Assembly: GCA_002309235.1 (NCBI GenBank)
Contig: DBXA01000057.1
Span: forward strand, 25,751 to 36,790
Origin: Christensenella sp. UBA1224
Lineage (GTDB): Bacteria > Bacillota > Clostridia > Christensenellales > Aristaeellaceae
DNA: 11,040 nt
Direction: 5' to 3'
In this document: one piece after another, positions 1 through 7,464 of the stretch
Layout of the letters: each line of letters opens with the position of its first letter
Position numbering within the stretch: position 1 is the stretch's first letter
Program-made: the position numbers and the translations under genes
Notes under the pieces: generated by a model
Database searches by the model: none
Seen by the model: the letters and a program-made list of their open reading frames with translations, nothing else
Told to the model about the DNA's origin: nothing

Positions 1-539
1 CCGACGGAAAACATCCCGAGTTCTTTGGCCGCTTCGATATCGAACCGCCTGTCGCCGATCATACAGCTTGCACCGGTCCTGCTGCCGAGCGCTTTTTGTA
101 TCAGCTGTACCTTATCCGCGGTATGATCTGATCTTGTTATTCCTACGATATCATCGATGAACGGGCCCATGCCGAAGTGATCGACGATCTTCTGCGCAAA
201 TTCCGTTGGTTTTCCGGTTGCGATAAGGACTTTGGAACCGCTTTTCTTAAGTGCTTTCAGGACATAGGGGATCCCTTCGTACACCCTGCATTCCTTCCAG
301 CCGGTTACGGAATACCTTTCACGGTAGAGATCTACCGCATGAAGGGCTTCCTCATCGCTGAGACCGCAATATGTCATAAAGGAGTATTTGAGGGGCGGCC
401 CTATGAACCGCAGCATCTCTGCGTGGGAGAGGGGGCGTTTTCCGATCTTTTCAAGGGCATAAGCCGCGCTTTTGATGATGCCTTCTTCAGAAGCTATAAG
501 CGTCCCGTCCAGATCGAAAAGAACATTGTCGTACAGCAT
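1..539 (-). CDS. HAD-superfamily phosphatase, phosphoglycolate phosphatase-like (C-terminus cut by window edge)
   Basis: A haloacid dehalogenase-type hydrolase, expected to remove phosphate from a small cytosolic phosphometabolite such as phosphoglycolate, a nucleotide or pyrophosphate. The substrate cannot be told from sequence. I see 179 complete codons, read on the minus strand from the ATG at 537-539. Motif I is FDLDGT with the nucleophile Asp9 and acid/base Asp11. A small helical cap of the C1 type follows (about residues 16-80). Motif II is Thr108 in IATGK, motif III is probably Lys143, and motif IV is GDRRFD with Asp163 and Asp167. All catalytic positions are therefore present, and only about 35-40 residues are likely missing beyond base 1. 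A GGAGGT ribosome binding site lies just upstream, with a short spacer of four bases. It lies 73 bp downstream of the addB-like gene on the same strand but seems to have its own promoter. The family call is secure and the exact enzyme is not. Confidence 0.9.
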   Translation of the reverse strand, partial: MLYDNVLFDLDGTLIASEEGIIKSAAYALEKIGKRPLSHAEMLRFIGPPLKYSFMTYCGLSDEEALHAVDLYRERYSVTGWKECRVYEGIPYVLKALKKSGSKVLIATGKPTEFAQKIVDHFGMGPFIDDIVGITRSDHTADKVQLIQKALGSRTGASCMIGDRRFDIEAAKELGMFSV

Positions 540-572
540 CGGGACCTCCAGAGTATGTTTTCTTATCATAAT

Positions 573-601
573 ATAATATCAAAATGCGCATGTGAGTACA
601 A
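573..601 (-). promoter_or_regulatory. Probable sigma-A promoter of the HAD phosphatase gene
   Basis: Read on the minus strand, TTGTAC (596-601) and TATTAT (573-578) are separated by exactly 17 bases. The leader to the ATG at 539 would be about 27 bases. The promoter fits between the addB stop codon (613-615) and the phosphatase start, so the phosphatase can be transcribed without read-through from addB. This is a motif match only. Confidence 0.55.
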
Positions 602-612
602 GATATCTCCCG

Positions 613-3600
613 TTATGTTTCACTCAATCCCGTCGGTTTGCCGGAAAGGAGATCAAATACCTCCTTTGCGGATATCTTGGGGAGATTTCGCGATATAGCC
701 TTTGTCTTATACGGATCCAGCCGGCAGATCGCCTTATTGTCACACAGGTCACAGGGAGAGTAACTGCCGATAAGGGCAGGCGCCGCAGCGATAGCACCGC
801 TTTTGATCATGAAGATATATTCGTGTGCTTTATCTATCGCGTTCCTTATGAGGAGATCCAGCTGATCCTTTGTGACGAGCGATGTACTTTTGGCAGGCTC
901 CCCGCTGTTTTTCATAGAGACCTTAAGAGACTCTGAGGGAGGGTCCGATAAGGCGCGGAGTGTTTTTTCATCGTTGAGCATGAGGCCGTTCAGGCGCAGC
1001 TCGTTATTGCGGTCCTTTGCGATCTCATCGGGATCTGTGCTCCTCGTCTTTATCAAAGGATCCGAAACCGTGAAGTACAGGGCAGCTGCCGGCTCTGCGT
1101 CATACAATCCGCCTGCTGCGAGCAGGTATATCAGCAGCTGCAGCTGAAGGCCGTAATATAACTGTGAATAATCGATCTCTTTGCCGCTGCGCTTATAGTC
1201 GATCACGCAGATCCATTTTTTGCCGCCGTTTTCTTTATCGTTCCAGACATCGATCCGGTCGATCCTGCCCTCGAGCTTTGTACCATCTATAACGGTATCG
1301 GGACAGTCTTTGAAAGCTGCTTCTGCAGCGGCAGGGGAAAAACGGCTTACTCCCATATGCCTGAGTATCGTGCCGGCGCTTCGCCTTGCGGTGGAGCGCA
1401 GCTCTTTGATCTCATTGTGTGAAACGGTATCGTCCTCGGTGATATAGGGGTAATATTCTTTTATCAGAGAGCTGGTGATGCTGTCCATCTGCGCGATGGC
1501 TGCCTCAAGCTCCATCTTTTCTGGGCATACTGCCATGAAACGGCTGATCGCTTCATGACAGAATGTACCGGAATCCCTTGGTGTAACTCCATATTCCGTG
1601 ATCTCTTCGCAGCGGACCCCATATCTGACAAAGTGGCGGAAAGGGCAGCCGGCAAAATTTTCAAGCCTCGTGATACTCATTCGGGAAGGACCGTTATACA
1701 GCTTATTTGCCAGATTTTTGTCTATTGCAGAGGGTATCTCATCGCCTTTCAGCGCAAGACTGAGCATGCTGATCCGGGATCTGTACTTTTCCGTTTTGGA
1801 AAGGGCGTGTATGGACAGAGCATCCCGTTCCGTTACGGCATCTTCACGGCGCAGGATGCTGCCTGCCTTGATCAGCGCTTCTTCCGGTTCGAGCATACGC
1901 TGCATCTCTTCAGTCTTGTCCTCCTGTATGCCGCCATAGACCGGGCATTCGGGGTAGACAGAGCGTACGGAAGACACGATGCCGGCCGGGTGCCGTATGC
2001 TGCCGTCAGATGTACTCACGTGCCAGGATATCCGAACTTCTTCTTCCGCAAACGAAACAGCGTTTTTTACCGCGAGCATGCGCATATAAGCGCGGTCCTG
2101 CCGATCAGGTCCCAGCCAGACATCGTTTGAGAGCGCTTCGCGTTCCCGGTCGGTCAGCAGAGATGGTGTCAGCGTTTCGTCGGAATCTGTTGCGCCGAGT
2201 ATCATAAGCAGCTTCACAGGCCTGCCCTTCATATGCTCTAAGCTTCCGGCTGTGACGGAATCTGCCGATTGGGGAAGAGGCTTCAATTCTGCGGTCGACA
2301 GCGCCTGCCTGATGAGCTCGAGAAGCATCCTGGCATCCGGTGCTTCGTCGGGAAACAGCAATTCGATCTGATCCAGGCAGCTGATGAGCTTTGTCCAGAC
2401 CTGACCTCCCTCTGAAGCCCTGATCTGCTCCCCGCATTCAGCCAATGCCTCGGTTTCCTGCAGCATTCTGGCGTAAGCGCCTGTTTCTTCAAGGTATGTG
2501 AATACAGACTCCAGTTTATCCTTCGTTTTTCCTTTTTTGATACCTTCGGAGAGCTTTTTGACAGGGCCGAAACACTTTTCGCGATGATCTTCGAATTCGG
2601 CATGCGTGCCTTCGGGATCATCTTTTATATGCCATGCGCTAAGCCATCTGCTGCCTCTGACGCCGTGAATACGCGCGAAGTTGCGCATCTGAGAAGCCTC
2701 GGCAGCTTCCAGGCCCGAATACCCAAGTGACAAGAGCGCCTGTACATCACTTTCTCTTACAGGGCCTGCAGCACACCGCAAGGCCGCCAATAGACTTGCG
2801 CAGAGCGGATGGAGGACAGCCGACCTGCTCTCCGGGAAAAATACGGGTATATCGTATATCCGGAATACGCGTCTGAGAGTCGAATACATGGCCTCCGGGT
2901 TTTGACAAGCTATGGCGATATCTCTGTAACGCCAGTTTTGATCCCTTACAAGTGATTTTATGGCGGCTGCGGCATGCTCGGCCTCGTCTCTGGGATTGCG
3001 CGCCGCGTATAACTGTATTCCCGCAGGGATTCCGTGCCTTGGCTGGATGGAGGTACGGAAAAGCTCGCCTTCAAATATCCTTATATCGTTGAGCGGCCGC
3101 TCGGCACATGGGATCTGCGTGCGAATGAAGGCTATACCCCTTTCGGAAAGAAGCCTGAAAGCTCTTTTCATGGAAGCCTCCATAGGACCGTATATCCTGG
3201 AAGAATGTGCCGCGTTTTCACTTGTCGCAAGGATACGGACCGCGCAGCTGCACTTTTCCAGAGCGGCCGCGCATTGGATGAGTGGTCTTGTCATCAGGTC
3301 AAAACCGTAGAACCATACACAGGCGCCTTGACAGAGACCGGATCCGGGCAGCTGTGCGAAGGCGGCAGCGCGTAAAGCTTCTTCATCGGTTCCTCGTTTT
3401 CCGACCAATCCTTCCCAAACTGAATAGAGGCGGGAAATATCATAAAGCTTATCACCCAGCTTGGTCCCGGCAAAGCGATCAGCCGTCCGGGCCACATCTT
3501 CCGAGGAAAAACCCGCTTCGCGGAATGCGCTGATACTCTCTGCGGCTAATGCGGCAAATGCCGGCTTTGAACGGATCCGTTCATAACAGGATAAAGGTTT

Positions 3601-3906
3601 GTCGACTGCTTCTATAGCTTGCCGTATCAGCATAACGGCGCCGTTTTCATCTATGAAGGTATGATCGCTGCCGCCTGTTTTTTCCAGGATCCTTGAGCAA
3701 AATCTTCTGATAGAAAAGACCTGAAACCGAAAGGAACCGGAAAGACCTGCGGAAGCGAGCGCGAGCTGTTCCGTTTCCAGAGTGATCTGTTCCGGTACAA
3801 TGATAAGGGCTTCTTTTCCGCTGTTGTTTGAAAGCTCGGCCTTGATCTCTTCGGCAAGCTCTCTTCGAAGCGTCCACGCATCGGAACAGATAAAAGATAT
3901 GCTCAT
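613..3906 (-). CDS. addB: ATP-dependent helicase/nuclease subunit B, AddB family, lacking Walker A
   Basis: AddB pairs with the motor subunit AddA to resect double-strand DNA ends, and its own nuclease cuts one strand. The ATG at 3904-3906 gives 1097 residues. An in-frame ATG 23 codons upstream (3975) is rejected because an AAGGAG site lies at 3917-3922 in front of the chosen start. AddB hallmarks are visible: VPEQ near the N-terminus, a GFD segment, a block around residues 280-370 ending in IPVFFPESR...HP, and ILGATDS. The nuclease has GRIDRID (Asp883/Asp886), IDYK (Asp903, Lys905) and QLLIY (Gln923, Tyr927). The iron-sulfur ligands are Cys754 and a C-x2-C-x5-C set at 1052, 1055 and 1061, with the spacing known from Bacillus AddB. 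Oddities: the usual N-terminal GxxGxGKT is replaced by CSDAWTLRR, and no addA follows. Length is normal for the family. A diverged relative acting outside AddAB remains possible. Confidence 0.9.
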   Translation of the reverse strand: MSISFICSDAWTLRRELAEEIKAELSNNSGKEALIIVPEQITLETEQLALASAGLSGSFRFQVFSIRRFCSRILEKTGGSDHTFIDENGAVMLIRQAIEAVDKPLSCYERIRSKPAFAALAAESISAFREAGFSSEDVARTADRFAGTKLGDKLYDISRLYSVWEGLVGKRGTDEEALRAAAFAQLPGSGLCQGACVWFYGFDLMTRPLIQCAAALEKCSCAVRILATSENAAHSSRIYGPMEASMKRAFRLLSERGIAFIRTQIPCAERPLNDIRIFEGELFRTSIQPRHGIPAGIQLYAARNPRDEAEHAAAAIKSLVRDQNWRYRDIAIACQNPEAMYSTLRRVFRIYDIPVFFPESRSAVLHPLCASLLAALRCAAGPVRESDVQALLSLGYSGLEAAEASQMRNFARIHGVRGSRWLSAWHIKDDPEGTHAEFEDHREKCFGPVKKLSEGIKKGKTKDKLESVFTYLEETGAYARMLQETEALAECGEQIRASEGGQVWTKLISCLDQIELLFPDEAPDARMLLELIRQALSTAELKPLPQSADSVTAGSLEHMKGRPVKLLMILGATDSDETLTPSLLTDREREALSNDVWLGPDRQDRAYMRMLAVKNAVSFAEEEVRISWHVSTSDGSIRHPAGIVSSVRSVYPECPVYGGIQEDKTEEMQRMLEPEEALIKAGSILRREDAVTERDALSIHALSKTEKYRSRISMLSLALKGDEIPSAIDKNLANKLYNGPSRMSITRLENFAGCPFRHFVRYGVRCEEITEYGVTPRDSGTFCHEAISRFMAVCPEKMELEAAIAQMDSITSSLIKEYYPYITEDDTVSHNEIKELRSTARRSAGTILRHMGVSRFSPAAAEAAFKDCPDTVIDGTKLEGRIDRIDVWNDKENGGKKWICVIDYKRSGKEIDYSQLYYGLQLQLLIYLLAAGGLYDAEPAAALYFTVSDPLIKTRSTDPDEIAKDRNNELRLNGLMLNDEKTLRALSDPPSESLKVSMKNSGEPAKSTSLVTKDQLDLLIRNAIDKAHEYIFMIKSGAIAAAPALIGSYSPCDLCDNKAICRLDPYKTKAISRNLPKISAKEVFDLLSGKPTGLSET

Positions 3907-3916
3907 CCTCTGCTCT

Positions 3917-3922
3917 CTCCTT
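3917..3922 (-). promoter_or_regulatory. Ribosome binding site that fixes the addB start
   Basis: On the minus strand this is AAGGAG, ten bases before the ATG at 3904-3906. The longer reading frame from 3975 has no comparable site and would add a 23-residue N-terminus that AddB proteins lack, so 3906 is preferred. Confidence 0.75.
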
Positions 3923-3942
3923 AGATCGTTCCATTTGAGGAT

Positions 3943-3951
3943 AGTATAGCA
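3943..3951 (-). promoter_or_regulatory. Possible extended -10 element for addB
   Basis: The minus strand reads TGCTATACT, a TGn-extended -10 box about 37-45 bases before the addB start codon. The hexamer 17 bases upstream (TAGCTA) is a poor -35, so the call rests on the extended -10 alone. It lies in the 178-bp region between the divergent addB and P-loop genes. Confidence 0.4.
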
Positions 3952-3998
3952 GATGATATAAAATTTAGCTATCATTATTGATCTATTGATGAGAAAGG

Positions 3999-4027
3999 TT
4001 GAAGGATGGAACGGATTATGTTACAAT
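3999..4027 (+). promoter_or_regulatory. Probable sigma-A promoter of the coiled-coil P-loop gene
   Basis: TTGAAG (3999-4004) and TACAAT (4022-4027) are separated by 17 bases. A start about seven bases downstream would give a leader of roughly 50 bases before the ATG at 4085. The -10 box overlaps a TGTTAC hexamer (4019-4024), which also occurs in the leader of the small membrane protein operon near 7300. Confidence 0.6.
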
Positions 4028-4073
4028 AAAAATTGGCTTAAAAAATTGGCCGCAAATTGAAAACAAATGAAAG

Positions 4074-4078
4074 AAGGA
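4074..4078 (+). promoter_or_regulatory. Ribosome binding site that selects the ATG at 4085
   Basis: AAGGA is placed six bases before the ATG at 4085. An in-frame ATG at 4067 lies upstream of this site and has only A-rich sequence before it, so it would add six residues without a ribosome binding site. Confidence 0.7.
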
Positions 4079-4084
4079 AAACCC

Positions 4085-6427
4085 ATGAAACTGCCCGGAA
4101 GACTGTCGATCGCATGCATTGAAGAAGACAATCCCCTGAAATCCTATTTCAGGATCAAGCCCCTTGTTGTTACGGAACAGGATAGGATCGAACTGTTTCG
4201 TGAGGCGAAAGAGACTTTTCCTACGGAAGGATATATGAGAGTCGTTCCCGATAAGAACGAGATGAGCGTGTTTAAAGCAAGGATGCATGACATGGGCAGG
4301 TATTGCCTGCTCGATCTGAGAAAATACCCGGGTGAAAACGAGAAGATCAGGATCAATAAAAATTACGATAACAACGGTCAGGATACCAATGCCTTCATCG
4401 TATATTCCGATGTTATCTTATCTCCTGCACAAGGTCTGCTCACTCAGGTGATCGACGTGGATGAAGAACCGGGCAGCGAGCTTTCACTTTCTGAGGTTCT
4501 CCCTGTCACGCCTTTTGTTGCCCTTCGTTTCCAGGGAAAATGCTTCGGGCCTTATAAATGGACACAGGATGAAAACGGTACTGTGCTTTTTAGCTGCGCA
4601 GATGCACTGAAAGCGCTTTGGCCGGAAGCGAACAGACCTGCCGGTATCTGTATCTCACTTGAGGATGGGGTGAACGTATTCATTAATATCTCATCCCTTG
4701 AAGCACAGGAGACTGCTCTCCCTGCCGAAACAGCAGGGGAAGAAAAGAAGAATGAAACGATACCGGAACCTATCATTCAGGAGAAAACCGAAACTGAGAC
4801 GGGCAAGGAAGAACAGCAGGAAGACCTGGAACTGCCGAGCGAATATCCGTATACCTCTCACAGGGCGATCAATGCCCGGATCACAATGCGGGAGCAGGCA
4901 CTCCTTGCGCAGATGGGGATAAGCCCGAAACGCTGCAGGAGCCTTTATCAGATCGTAGATGAAAAATGGCGTAAGAGCAGGATAGATCAGCTGGGCCACC
5001 CTGTACCGCTGTCTGCCATGGGTTCACCCGCTGCGGATGATCCTATCGAGAATGCCATGACATCCATCAGGGCAGTTCTCGCTATGCCGGAAGCGCGTAC
5101 GAGCCTGATAGAGGAAATGCGCCGCAATGAAGTGCTGAATGAAGCGCTTGAAACTGTATACGGAACGCGCAGGGCGAAAACCGGGGATGACGAACAGGCC
5201 ACTGCTCTTGAAGCGGAAAAGCTCAGGCTGTCCGGGGAAATAGAGGCGTTGAAAAGCCGCCGGGAAGCGGAACGGCGTATGATCATGGAGGAGCTCCGCA
5301 CGCAGTATGCCGCCGAGTTCTCAAGGCTGGAAGCGAAAAAGAAGTCGCTCGACAAAGATATCGAAAAGCTTAGAAATACGGTGGATGAAGCGAGGTCTGC
5401 GGCTTCCGTCGCCGTAAAAGAGATGAACGAAGTCACCGGGGAGGAAATGGACAAAAAGCTGCGCGAGCATATCATCTCATCTCGCGTCAATGACCTGCTT
5501 AAGGGCATAAACGGAGAAATGAAGGTCATGCCCGCCAGGCCTGCGACTGTATCGCCTTCTGCTGCAGAACTGATAAGCGACGTGCGTTCTTATTTTGAGC
5601 GTGCCGGCAATTTTATGGATAACGATACGACCGTCAATCTCCTTGCGTGCCTGACGTTGAGCCGCGGGATACTGCTCTCCGGCCCTGTCGGCAGCGGGAA
5701 AAGGGATCTTGTAAGGCTCCTGGCCGGATCTATCGGCGTGTTGAATCCGGAATACAGGCGTTTTATGCTGACATCGGATGAGAACGCCGTACGCAGGGCA
5801 GTGGAAGAGGGGAACCTTGTATCAGACGATGATACGATCTCAATAGCGGCTCTCATCAATCCGAACGGTAATCCAAACGCTCTTCAGATCGCTTCTTCTC
5901 TTTTGTACAATATGCAGAATGTCGGAAGCGGCCTTCGCATTATCGTTTCGATCGCCGATGCTCCGGATGCTTTGCCCGTTTCATCCGCTATATATGACCG
6001 TGCTTTTATGATAAGGCTCGGAAATAGGGGGGCGGATGCTCCGTGGCGGCCTGCGGCAGCGCGCCCGCTTGTTTTCGGGCAGGCGGTATCGCTGAAGACT
6101 TTGAAGGATATATTCGCGCCCGTAAATGACCTTCCGGCCGAAATGGAAATGCGGATGACGGCTTTACGGGAACAGTTGGATAAGCTCGGAACCCCCATCA
6201 CCAGGCGTTCGCTGGACGCCACCTGGAACTACTGCAGCGCCGTCCTGCCGTATATGCAGTGTTCACCATTGGACATACTGGATTATGCGCTTTCGCAGAG
6301 AGGTCTTCCGACACTGCTTGCCTGTATGCCTCCTGAATCTCTTATGAAGCTGCCGGATGTGTTTAAAGACATGAAGCGCTGCATGAAGATCATCGATGCG
6401 CCGATCCCTCTGCCCGCTTTGTACTGA
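4085..6427 (+). CDS. Unrecognised coiled-coil protein with an AAA+-like P-loop domain (degenerate Walker B)
   Basis: I do not recognise this 780-residue protein as a named family. Residues 1-205 are a soluble domain of unknown fold containing RVVPDKNE. Residues 206-258 are a Glu/Thr/Pro-rich linker. A helical region follows, then a charged coiled coil (about 373-447). The C-terminal part looks like an AAA+ module: Walker A GPVGSGKR (533-540), a sensor-1-like strand IIVSIADA (619-626), and DRAF (638-641), where AAA+ proteins often carry an arginine finger. Its last 100 residues (RRSLDATW, then SQRGLPTLLA) recall the lid of McrB-like ATPases by eye. Where Walker B should carry Asp-Glu, the sequence reads ISIAALINPN (585-594), so hydrolysis may be lost. 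There is no signal peptide or membrane segment, so it is probably cytosolic. It stands alone, with its own promoter and terminator and no McrC-like or effector partner in the window. The P-loop is secure. McrB/MoxR kinship is an inference. Confidence 0.7.
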   Translation: MKLPGRLSIACIEEDNPLKSYFRIKPLVVTEQDRIELFREAKETFPTEGYMRVVPDKNEMSVFKARMHDMGRYCLLDLRKYPGENEKIRINKNYDNNGQDTNAFIVYSDVILSPAQGLLTQVIDVDEEPGSELSLSEVLPVTPFVALRFQGKCFGPYKWTQDENGTVLFSCADALKALWPEANRPAGICISLEDGVNVFINISSLEAQETALPAETAGEEKKNETIPEPIIQEKTETETGKEEQQEDLELPSEYPYTSHRAINARITMREQALLAQMGISPKRCRSLYQIVDEKWRKSRIDQLGHPVPLSAMGSPAADDPIENAMTSIRAVLAMPEARTSLIEEMRRNEVLNEALETVYGTRRAKTGDDEQATALEAEKLRLSGEIEALKSRREAERRMIMEELRTQYAAEFSRLEAKKKSLDKDIEKLRNTVDEARSAASVAVKEMNEVTGEEMDKKLREHIISSRVNDLLKGINGEMKVMPARPATVSPSAAELISDVRSYFERAGNFMDNDTTVNLLACLTLSRGILLSGPVGSGKRDLVRLLAGSIGVLNPEYRRFMLTSDENAVRRAVEEGNLVSDDDTISIAALINPNGNPNALQIASSLLYNMQNVGSGLRIIVSIADAPDALPVSSAIYDRAFMIRLGNRGADAPWRPAAARPLVFGQAVSLKTLKDIFAPVNDLPAEMEMRMTALREQLDKLGTPITRRSLDATWNYCSAVLPYMQCSPLDILDYALSQRGLPTLLACMPPESLMKLPDVFKDMKRCMKIIDAPIPLPALY

Positions 6428-6436
6428 ACGAATAAG

Positions 6437-6473
6437 AAAGGGCCTTTCCGCAGTGACCGGAAAGGCCTTTTTT
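6437..6473 (+). terminator. Rho-independent terminator of the P-loop gene
   Basis: A perfect nine-base stem GGCCTTTCC (6441-6449) / GGAAAGGCC (6459-6467), with a nine-base loop, is followed by six T residues (6468-6473). It starts ten bases after the TGA stop. Flanking A residues (6437-6439) extend the pairing, so it may also act weakly on the convergent operon ending at 6504. Confidence 0.9.
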
Positions 6474-6503
6474 ATAGAAAGAAATTGCAATTCTGCGCGA
6501 TGA

Positions 6504-6938
6504 TCAGCCGGCATTGGTATTCGGTGCAGGCGTTGTGAAGATATCGTCTTCACCAGGGACTGTATCTTCAGGCGCTGTATCATTCGTGGTTTCATTTGCG
6601 GTCTCACCGCTTTTTGCGGAGTAATCATCTGCGATATCGATGAGAAGATCGGAAAAGCTGATCTTTGTGATGGGTGTATCACGGAAATAAGAAGATATGG
6701 TGGGGTAAGCAAAGATCAATGCGATGATCAGCAATACAGCGACCAGTATGCTTGAGATCATCTTAAGAAGAGCATGAGCATAGCCCCAGTTGCGCTTGCT
6801 CGGCTTCTTGGAGCCGAGAGCGGTCACAAGAAAAGTGATGAGATTGACTACCGGGATCTTTTCAAGGAGCAGCGTCCACATCCAGTTTCCAACGGAAACA
6901 GAGGAAGATGTGATCCTGTCGTTATCGTTATTAGCCAC
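6504..6938 (-). CDS. Small membrane protein with acidic Thr-rich tail, paralogue of the gene upstream
   Basis: A 144-residue protein of unknown function. It opens with a GTG codon (6936-6938) placed seven bases after a perfect AAGGAGG. A short polar N-terminus leads to GNWMW (17-21), a first hydrophobic segment (about 22-43), the basic loop KKPSKR (44-49), then NWGYAH and a second hydrophobic segment (about 56-79). The remaining 65 residues are hydrophilic, rich in Thr, Glu, Asp and Pro. By the positive-inside rule the basic loop would be cytoplasmic and both ends outside, which is an inference. Residues 14-55 align without gaps to the same residues of the adjacent upstream protein (23 of 42 identical by my count), so the pair arose by tandem duplication. 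The gap between them is 51 bp and they share a promoter. No enzymatic motif is visible. It could be a scaffold or envelope-stress protein. Confidence 0.8.
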   Translation of the reverse strand: MANNDNDRITSSSVSVGNWMWTLLLEKIPVVNLITFLVTALGSKKPSKRNWGYAHALLKMISSILVAVLLIIALIFAYPTISSYFRDTPITKISFSDLLIDIADDYSAKSGETANETTNDTAPEDTVPGEDDIFTTPAPNTNAG

Positions 6939-6945
6939 GTTTGTT

Positions 6946-6952
6946 CCTCCTT
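6946..6952 (-). promoter_or_regulatory. Strong ribosome binding site supporting a GTG start
   Basis: AAGGAGG on the minus strand, seven bases from the GTG at 6936-6938. It supports the GTG as the true start of the 144-residue protein, since no ATG is near this position. Confidence 0.8.
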
Positions 6953-6989
6953 CAGGTGAGTTTTATGGAAAATAAGGCTTTGGTGCGGA

Positions 6990-7277
6990 TCAGTCTTTGA
7001 CTTGGAGACTAAGGAAGAAATCCTTGCATGTTTCCAGGAAAGCGGTTACGGTATCTTTGAACAGGAAATAAACGCCTACCAGGATCGCGGCGATGATAAG
7101 GCACCACAAAAGATGCGCGGCTGCCCACTTTCTCTTACTGGTCTTCCGTGACCCAATGGCGGTGATGATGTAAAAAAGTATGTTGACACCGGGGATGTAG
7201 CTCAGTATGATGGACCACATCCAGTTGCCGGGCGATACCGGCGCATTCTTGTGGGAAGTACGCTCTTCTCTTGACAT
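6990..7277 (-). CDS. Small two-segment membrane protein, GNWMW motif
   Basis: A 95-residue protein of unknown function and first gene of a two-gene operon. The ATG at 7275-7277 is preceded by AAAGGGG, seven bases upstream. The layout matches the next gene: a polar N-terminus, GNWMW at 17-21, a hydrophobic segment (22-43), the basic loop RKTSKRK (44-50), W51, A54-H55 and a second hydrophobic segment (about 56-74). A short amphipathic tail follows (FLETCKDFFLSLQ). It lacks the long acidic tail of its paralogue. Conservation is concentrated in GNWMW, IPxVN, TAxGS and the basic loop, suggesting a shared fold or partner rather than only hydrophobicity. A near-consensus promoter and an operator-like palindrome precede it. 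The gene lies 187 bp downstream of alr on the same strand, but the strong internal promoter argues for separate control. Confidence 0.8.
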   Translation of the reverse strand: MSREERTSHKNAPVSPGNWMWSIILSYIPGVNILFYIITAIGSRKTSKRKWAAAHLLWCLIIAAILVGVYFLFKDTVTAFLETCKDFFLSLQVKD

Positions 7278-7298
7278 GGTAAAACCCCTTTCGCCATA

Positions 7299-7314
7299 GT
7301 AACAAATATGTTAC
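7299..7314. promoter_or_regulatory. 16-bp palindrome in the leader of the membrane protein operon
   Basis: GTAACA-AATA-TGTTAC is a perfect six-base inverted repeat around a four-base spacer. It lies roughly 46-61 bases downstream of the expected transcription start and about 20 bases before the ATG. A third half-site, TGTTAC, is at 7424-7429 upstream of the promoter. It looks like a binding site for a dimeric repressor, but a weak RNA hairpin would give the same pattern. Confidence 0.45.
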
Positions 7315-7366
7315 AATTTTATACAGGAAATCAGCCGCTGCCCGCAGACAGCGCTTCTCGACTAAT

Positions 7367-7395
7367 ATTATATCTGTATGAAAAGAATAAGTCAA
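7367..7395 (-). promoter_or_regulatory. Near-consensus sigma-A promoter of the small membrane protein operon
   Basis: On the minus strand, TTGACT (7390-7395) and a perfect TATAAT (7367-7372) are separated by 17 bases. It is one of the two best promoters in the window and gives a leader of about 80 bases that contains the 7299-7314 palindrome. Confidence 0.85.
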
Positions 7396-7464
7396 TGCAA
7401 AATATGACAAAATATTGGAAAAGTGTTACTAAAATTCATTGGTACGACATAAAAATGAAATATT

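Noticed and set aside
177..936. Plus-strand frames across the HAD gene and the addB 3' end
   Set aside because: They overlap two minus-strand genes with clear catalytic motifs and show no domain of their own.
1555..2130. Plus-strand reading frame of 191 codons inside the addB-like gene
   Set aside because: The opposite strand carries AddB motifs continuously through this region, and the frame has no promoter or ribosome binding site.
4016..6222. Reading frames antisense to the P-loop gene
   Set aside because: They are shadows of a well-supported gene, giving serine-rich low-complexity proteins without ribosome binding sites or recognisable domains.
7278..7464. Terminator after alr
   Set aside because: The region is AT-rich, but I found no GC-rich stem followed by T residues on the minus strand. 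The only clear palindrome is the operator-like one at 7299-7314.
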